Assembly: GCA_038030265.1 (NCBI GenBank)
Contig: CM075943.1
Coordinates: 1,116,001 to 1,180,000, forward strand
DNA: 64,000 nt
Source of the DNA: Corythucha ciliata
Taxonomy: Eukaryota > Arthropoda > Insecta > Hemiptera > Tingidae
Direction of reading: 5' to 3'
In this document: positions 57,674 to 64,000 of the stretch, piece after piece
Layout of the letters: each line of letters begins with the position of its first letter
Position numbering within the stretch: the first letter of the stretch is position 1
The notes under the pieces: model-generated
What the model saw: the letters and a program-made list of their open reading frames with translations, nothing else
Told to the model about the DNA's origin: nothing
Databases searched by the model: none
Made by a program: the position numbers and the translations under genes

Positions 57674-59903
57674 CACATTAAGATGGCCCTACTGAAAACA
57701 CTTGGCGATAATAGCTACCGCTGGAACTGCAGATTCTTTTCTTAAAGTTGTACACGTCAAAAAAACTTTGCGTGCTTTCCAAATAACTGCATGCGCGTTG
57801 CATCAGTTGAAGCGAGAAGCCTTCGAAGAATTCCGGAGTTTCAAACTCAGATCAAAATTCATCGTTCGAGGAGTGGTGTGAAATGAAAGGTGAGAAAAGC
57901 GCCCAGTTTAAATTTTGGAATTTAGTCCTAAAGATTATTTTAGACATTTTGACTTGGGATCGATCGGTACACTCTGGAAATTTTCCTTTGTACGTGAGGT
58001 CAGGTTCGTACAAGGAGTATAGTTGTCAATGCTTTCTTATAAATGATGTTTATAATTTTCCAGGTCCTGAAATCGCGAGAATCGTAGAGGAGTTCCGCTA
58101 TTCGTCATTCGATCAACACATTGACGATCAACACATTGAGGAGAGATCGACTGATCAACTGTTCAGTTAAGATGGACTGCGTCCTCAAGAAAAATAGATT
58201 TCCTCTTTTCAAATCTCCGGTTGCCAAAACGAAGTCAAGGACAAGCTTAAGATGAAGTCTTTAAGAGAAGACCGTAGCCTTTTTTTGCGACTCTACAGTG
58301 GTTGCCAAGTCCGAGGAGCAGATTTAGGGGAATTTTTCAGCCATGAAAATCACCGATACCCTATTTCGTTATCAGACTATGGTCGCTTACGATCGACTAA
58401 AAAGTCAGATATTATAGAAGTCCTGGTTTCATCGAATGGTGAATATTTAGACGAACACCAGTTCTGTAGAAGATTACGACATGATTTTATAAGATGGAGC
58501 AGCCGTGGTGAATATGATCACTCCATCAACTGGCGACACTTTCGACGATTTCGTTGCTAAATTCGAAGGGTACGCCGCAAAAGTGTTCCGTGGCTCTGTC
58601 CGACGAATCGATATAGTCTTCGATTTTTATCGTAAAGAAAGTTTGAAGTGTTTCACCCGAGAAAAAAGAGGACAAGGGACGAGGGTTAGAGTGGAAGGAG
58701 TAAAAAAAATACCCAAGGACTGGAAACAATTTTTGCGAAACGACGAAAATAAAACCGAACTATTTTCTTTGATTAACAACGGGTTGGCTAGTAGAAGCTT
58801 TCCAGGCGTATTAGTGGTCACGCACGGAGAAAGTGTCTTGTCTAGTCCTGTCCTTGACTTCGCTTCGCTCATTCCATGCACTCAAGAAGAAGCTGATACC
58901 CGCATTTTCTTGCATGCTTTCGACGGGGTTAATAAAGGCTACCAACGAATTCTTATAAGGACAGTTGATTCCGATGTCGTAGTCCTGGCAATCAGCTTGG
59001 TCAGAATGATCAATTGTCGAAAACTTTCCATTGCGTTTTCGGCAGGGAAATCTTTTCGGTAGGTTTTATGAAAGCGCTTTGGGTATCTTTCTCTTACAAT
59101 AAATCATTTCAGGTACATTGACGCTTCAGCCATTGCTGCTACGGTGGGGTTGCAAGTCTGCGAAGGATAACCAGCTTTTCATGCTTTTACTGGCTGTGAC
59201 ACAACGTCAGCGTTTCTGGGTAAAGGGAAAGCATCAGCGTGGTCTACTTGGCGATGCTTCCAGGAAGCCAATTCAGCATTTCAAGTTCTTTCTAAGCTCC
59301 CGACCCCGGAAGATGTTGGAAAAGTCATGCCAGTGCTGGAAAAATTTGTTGTATTGCTCTACGACCGTACAAGCTCGGAAAGTGACGTTAATAAGGCTCG
59401 ACATTATCTCTTCACGAGAAAGAATAGACAAATTGAGAATCTCCCGTCGACAAAAGATGCTCTTCTCCAACATGCTCTGAGAGCAGCTTAACAAGCAGGA
59501 CACGTGTGGGCGCAAACCGCAGTTTCAAACCCAATTCTACCCTCTCCGAGCAATTTTGGATGGCAAATGGGCGCTTCGAATTGGGAGGTAAAAGAAATCA
59601 TACCATAAATTACCCAGTTTTTCATTTCATCATCTTCCTCTATTGCGCAATATCATGGAAATTCCAACAAAAATATATGAATAATGCTTCGTGCTACCTG
59701 TCTAACTGTGCGCACGGTCCCGTCTGTCATTTCAATTTCTTAAACAGGTTAAGTGGACGGCCCTTCCAGAGGCAGCAGTTGCCTGCAGAGAAGTTATTAA
59801 ATGCGGGTGCAAAAAAGTCTGCGCTGGAAAGTGCAAGTGCCTGAATGCATTTCTTCCCTGCACCGAACTCTGTGCTTGTGGTGGCTGCAATGACGGTGAT
59901 TGA
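57674..59903 (+). pseudogene. large uncharacterised metazoan multi-copy gene, C-terminal half, broken
   Basis: Continues the family interrupted at 53256. Segments: LHIKMALLKTLGD directly after Gypsy-2; GTADSFLKVVHV; SSFEEWCEMKGEKSAQF; GPEIARIVEEF; VVNMITPSTGDTFDDF; TREKRGQGTRVRVEG; EEADTRIFLHAFDG; ILIRTVDSDVVVLA; FHAFTGCDTTSAF; VVLLYDRTSSESDVNKARH; LPSPSNFGW; WTALPEAAVACREV; a Cys-rich CXC-like tail CGCKKVCAGKCKC to a TGA at 59901-59903. The EADTR and VDSDVVVL stretch recalls PIN/FEN-like nucleases (inference). Two introns fit: 59059-59112 (54 bp) and 59588-59747 (160 bp), both GT-AG and frame-keeping. Losses include residues after LGD and a larger region between FPLYV and GPEIAR, plus frame changes near 57870 and 58500. 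Confidence 0.7.
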
Positions 59904-61080
59904 TTGTAATTTTAAGAAGCGATGGTAAATTTCCGATCATGTCTCTTCAAATAGCTTAATAACACTAATGAGAGTTTCCAAACTTATCGGCATTTTAGGG
60001 AGACAGATAATGAAATTATTATGATATCGGCATTTTTCAATGGTTAAATATAAAACGTTGTTATATGATTGTAAAAATTGTGTACCCTAATTTATATTTC
60101 AATGAGGATCCGTAAACACGTATGTTGGAAAACATGGAAAAGTTCGCATGATAGGGATAGAGTTGGGGAGGGGGTATTCTAACTAGGATGCAAAAGCCCC
60201 CTTGAAAAAGCCAAAATCTTCCTCAAATTATTTCTCAATTAGTCGTGCATAAATATTTCGATTCTTCGTTAGAAATTCAATATTGTACACGAAGGAGTTT
60301 CACTTGAAGCCCGATTACGACAAATTTTGGCTGGAGACACCTATTTACGCTAGTCGCGCGCGAGAAATAGGTCGGGAACGTATAAAATATTGTAATTGTT
60401 AGAAATCAGCTCGAATTACGGCCGCCATATTGGTTGTATGGATCGGCTCTGAATCAAAAATTCCGCCCTCATATGTGAGAGACACGTTCATGAAAAAATC
60501 TTGCGCAAATCTGGCATCCTCAGCCCTTGAAAGGTTGTTGAACGCGGGGCATAGAATACATTTGTAGCTCCACCAGCTGGGGGGTGATTTGGGGTTTGAG
60601 GCGAAATTTCAGTTTTAGACACCCTAGGACAAGGGTGGAATGCAATGGACTTGAAAGAGATGCCTTTAGTATCCAAATTCGGCGAGCATGGAAAATCATT
60701 TTTGTATGTAAAGATGCGTAAAAGAAGCAGCCGCATGATCCACGTGCGGGATTAACTGATCGCTCCAATGGTTGTTTTCGAACTCAGGGCAGTCTAGGTA
60801 GTTATTAACAGCGCTTCAACCAAAAAAGAGTTTGAAAAAAGCGCTGAAACGGTGGAAATACTAAAATTTCCAACGGCTATCTTGAATAACAGCCGTCCTA
60901 TGCAATGTCGCGATTGCCTCCAATCTTAAAATTAACTCATCAGCCATCTAGAACTAGCCTGCAAAGTTTGAAAGCTCGACTCAAAAGTGCACGATTTTTG
61001 AACCTGCTGCTGGACTATACTCATCTGACTAGAGTTTAAAAAAAAAAAAAAAATAAATAGTTCGGCTTTTGATTTTGTCT
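59904..61080. other. no gene recognised
   Basis: AT-rich with a short CG-rich phrase GTCGCGCGCGAG near 60353. Nothing coding with recognisable domains. Confidence 0.4.
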
Positions 61081-61217
61081 TAAGCCGGATACACACATGC
61101 GGTACTTGCCAAGTAACGAGCAACACATTTTTGAAATTCTCAGCTGGTTGGTTTGTAGACAATTGCTAGAAATTGATTGAATATTTGGCAAGTACCGCAT
61201 GTGTGTATCCGGCTTTA
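61081..61217. mobile_element. PIF/Harbinger-like MITE (TTA target)
   Basis: Arms AGCCGGATACACACATGCGG and complement, about 32 bp, each flanked by TTA. 137 bp, non-coding. Confidence 0.75.
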
Positions 61218-64000
61218 TAAAAAAATAATAATTAGTGAATCCGTTACGCTCTAAACAACGTTCGCTAAAACCCAAAGGGAGAAACAAATCTAAGGCTATT
61301 TATTATAATTTTAAAAGGGCTTTCTCGTTTAAAATACAAATTTGAACCCAACCAAACATTAATTATTGTTGATCTCACTCAAGAATTTTTCATGAGACGC
61401 CAAAGGGGGACATATAAGAAGGAATTTCCACTTAGCAAATTCCAAATACGCATCCCAAAGCGACTGGATGTAGACCCATTCTAAGACTTGAGACTTTTGA
61501 GCTCACTGCGAATTTCCCGGAATTCCTTTTACATGAGATGTAACGCTTAGGTTGGTGGGGTGAAGGGAGGATAGTAATTGAAGAAAACCACCCTTTTATT
61601 TTTTCAATGAATGTGAGGACATCAAGGGATTTCCCATTTTCTTTTCAAGTTTCTGTCCTAAAGCCTCAAGATCAATTTAGGCATAATCCTCGAGGGAATC
61701 GAGATCTCATCATAAACCATTAAGACGGTTATTACGAAATGTTTTTATCCGAAGGAATTCCTCTTTTCATCATTCTCTTCCCTTCCATTATCTCTTTTAC
61801 AATGAAACAGCCTTCTTTTGGAAGCCACAATTAAGATAAAATTATAGGAAGCTACTGTGAATTTGTTGTTGACCCTTTAGTTACTTTACCCTTTACTTAT
61901 TACTTGACTTGACTTTTATTCACGGTAAAATGTATGCAAATCAATTATTCAGTGTAGGGAACCTATAGTTACACACAGGTATTGACATTACCCACCATAT
62001 GTGGTCCTTTAGAGAGCGAAGGGCTTGTGATTGGTTGGTGAGCGCAACCTACATGACCGGAGCAGTAAATAAGATCAAGTTGATCCCTATGTGCAGGGGG
62101 GACCAAACATGGCGGACTGTCAGTACTCGTAGGAACTTATAGAGCCTTATCATTACTGCTGATAAACACATGTCGAAGCGCACAAAAAACTGGTGCGGCA
62201 AAGTGAAGACTCCTTCTTAGCGACGCGACGGCGGCGAGAAGCACACGAAAAATCCAGCAGCCGCAGTACGTGCGGCGTTTTCGGCCGCAGTACGTAGCCA
62301 AAAACCGAAGTTTTGTCATGTTGCCAGATATTTTTCACACATGAATAATGATCATGAAACTCACTCACACCATCATTCGATAATCGCGGTAAAATTTTGG
62401 TAATTTCCGCGATCTGATTCATTGGCTCTCAAACAGGTTTTGGACAATGGGCAGATATTCGTGTTTTAGTGAAAAACAACCCATTTGAGAAGGTTCGTAT
62501 TTTGAATGAAAACATTTCTTAGTATTTAAGTTTCCTGCAATGATCAATGGCAAACAACTAGTTTTATCTCTCGACCTTTACGACGAGTGTCTTATTCACG
62601 TTGCTCCATTCCGTGGTTTTATGGTTACATAAATTGGATTAATCGCCACTCTTATATGAAAAGAGCAAAATGGGGGAAGCAGACCGGAGACATACGTTTT
62701 CCTTAATTTGTAGCGGGTGTCTTCCCCTCCCCTCCTCCCTGCCTTCTAGAACAAAACTCTTTGTTTCACGTCTGGGTACAGATAGGCAAGAATAGTGAGG
62801 TGTTGCCCACTTCATTTGACTAAGTAGCAAGTAGGCCCTCAAGAGACACATGATTATAAAGTAGTGGCAATGTGTGCGCTTTTATCGCGAATATTTATGC
62901 GTTTGGCTTAGTGCAGAACGAAGGTACTTAACACCTTTTTAGTGATAGAGAGAAAGAGACAGTGCGGGAGGGAAAGAGTCAAGAATGAAAATGCACCGGT
63001 TGTATTGATTGAACCCTCTGGGAAGAAGAAAAATGCTGACATATGGGTCAGGGAATATCAAGCCACAACTTACCTCTTAATCTTTTCTCCATTATCCCTT
63101 TTACTTATTTTCTCACCTTTTGAAATGCTTACAAAGGAGTTTCTATACTTACCTGAAATAAAATAAGTAAAAATTATTAGATTACGCTTAAAAAATTGTC
63201 TATTTAGCAATTGAAGAGTCCTTAGGAGTGGTGATGGGAAACAGTAAGACAGAAGAAAACAAGGGCAGTTTACGTCATTAACACGTCGATTGATAAGAGA
63301 AAGAAATGCTAGAATAATTGACCTTTCGTGAGGCTAATAATGTCCATGTCTAAAAAAATAGCTGTATAGACGTTTCATTGGGAGAGAAGCTTTTATTCGA
63401 TATTTTTCTGGGATAAATTTTTGTGTAAATCAGGGTTAAAGAAAAGAAGCGTATGGTGAAAATATCACGTTTAACATCAATGCATTGTAATTCGCTTCTA
63501 TTCAGTTTTTTTTTTCATCAACCATAGAATTAAATAAAGTACCTGAGGTAAATTTTTCAAGGTAAAGAACATCTTGGCATTTTATTTATAATATTTTCGC
63601 GGGTTTCCTTGGGGAATAGCCAATTGACCGCCTACCTCTTCAACAAAGGAGAGGGTGAGGGCAAGAGAGTTTCTTGTCATCCTAAAATTATTTCAATCCC
63701 TTCAAGAGAGAACGGACTTGAATATTTCCTCACCCGCACTTCTTCTTTCGTTGATTATTCTTTGCCTTGGTAGAAAATGTTGACTTTAAAATGTCGCACT
63801 CGAGTGGCACTTGAATTTATAAGGAAAGTGGCAGGGATACAGGGAGACAGTTTGCATAGTTGCAGATAGTGCAACTTGAATTTAGCTCCTTAGGGTGTGT
63901 TCATAGTGAATCACCTTCACTGCGATACCTCGATGAGCGATGCCCCGATGAAACATCGATGAAGAACAAACATCAATAATTGTATGGGACTGTTCATAGT
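61218..64000. other. no gene recognised
   Basis: AT-rich. GC-rich segment near 62150-62300 with GCCGCAGTACGT twice. A sequence beginning GGGTGTGTTCATAGTGAATC at about 63893, with TGTTCATAGT again at the window edge, may be a MITE cut by the window end. Confidence 0.4.

Overview
This is a eukaryotic window, AT-rich and densely packed with transposable elements, with almost no host coding sequence. Insect-type Ty3/Gypsy retroelements, many short fold-back DNA elements and Tc1/mariner-type TA insertions suggest an arthropod, most likely an insect. The species cannot be fixed from sequence alone. Most of the window is intron or intergenic DNA filled by nested insertions. One 500-N assembly gap lies at 50009-50508.

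Layout. 1-2055: degenerate short tandem repeats, a DNA-element end beginning CAGGGTG, and a small MITE. 2056-11770: a Ty3/Gypsy element (Gypsy-1) with long LTRs (1518 and 1333 bp), a tRNA-Leu primer site, gag and pol. Its integrase is split by a 1525-bp fold-back Tc1/mariner-type element (7292-8816) that carries a scrap of transposase at its turn. 11771-24900: a mosaic of inverted repeats and MITEs, including a hAT MITE with 8-bp target duplication, an inverted pair of tRNA-like sequences with a 12-bp target duplication, a ~296-bp tandem array, and a second fold-back copy at 20779. 24965-25025: a probable first coding exon of a host gene resembling the ABCG transporter N-terminus. 25026-38145: non-coding DNA with MITEs and an inverted copy of a 1.1-kb repeat. 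38146-40981: an apparently exact 1418-bp tandem duplication. 40982-43020: degenerate tandem repeats. 47040-47736: the 5' end of a third Gypsy element (LTR, primer site, truncated gag) on the minus strand. 49325-51060: nested inverted repeats, the gap and more degenerate repeats. 51199-59903: a broken copy of a large, multi-copy, uncharacterised metazoan gene family, interrupted by a nearly intact 4.4-kb Gypsy element (Gypsy-2) with 5-bp target duplications.

The genes here do not form a pathway. They record insertion history. Empty and filled sites can be compared inside the window at four places: the hAT MITE against the inverted repeat copy, the mariner fold-back against the integrase frame, Gypsy-2 against the host gene, and the tRNA-like pair against an inverted neighbour. 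Three unrelated-looking families of degenerate short tandem repeats share a TTCGCG/CGCGAA core and recur across the window.
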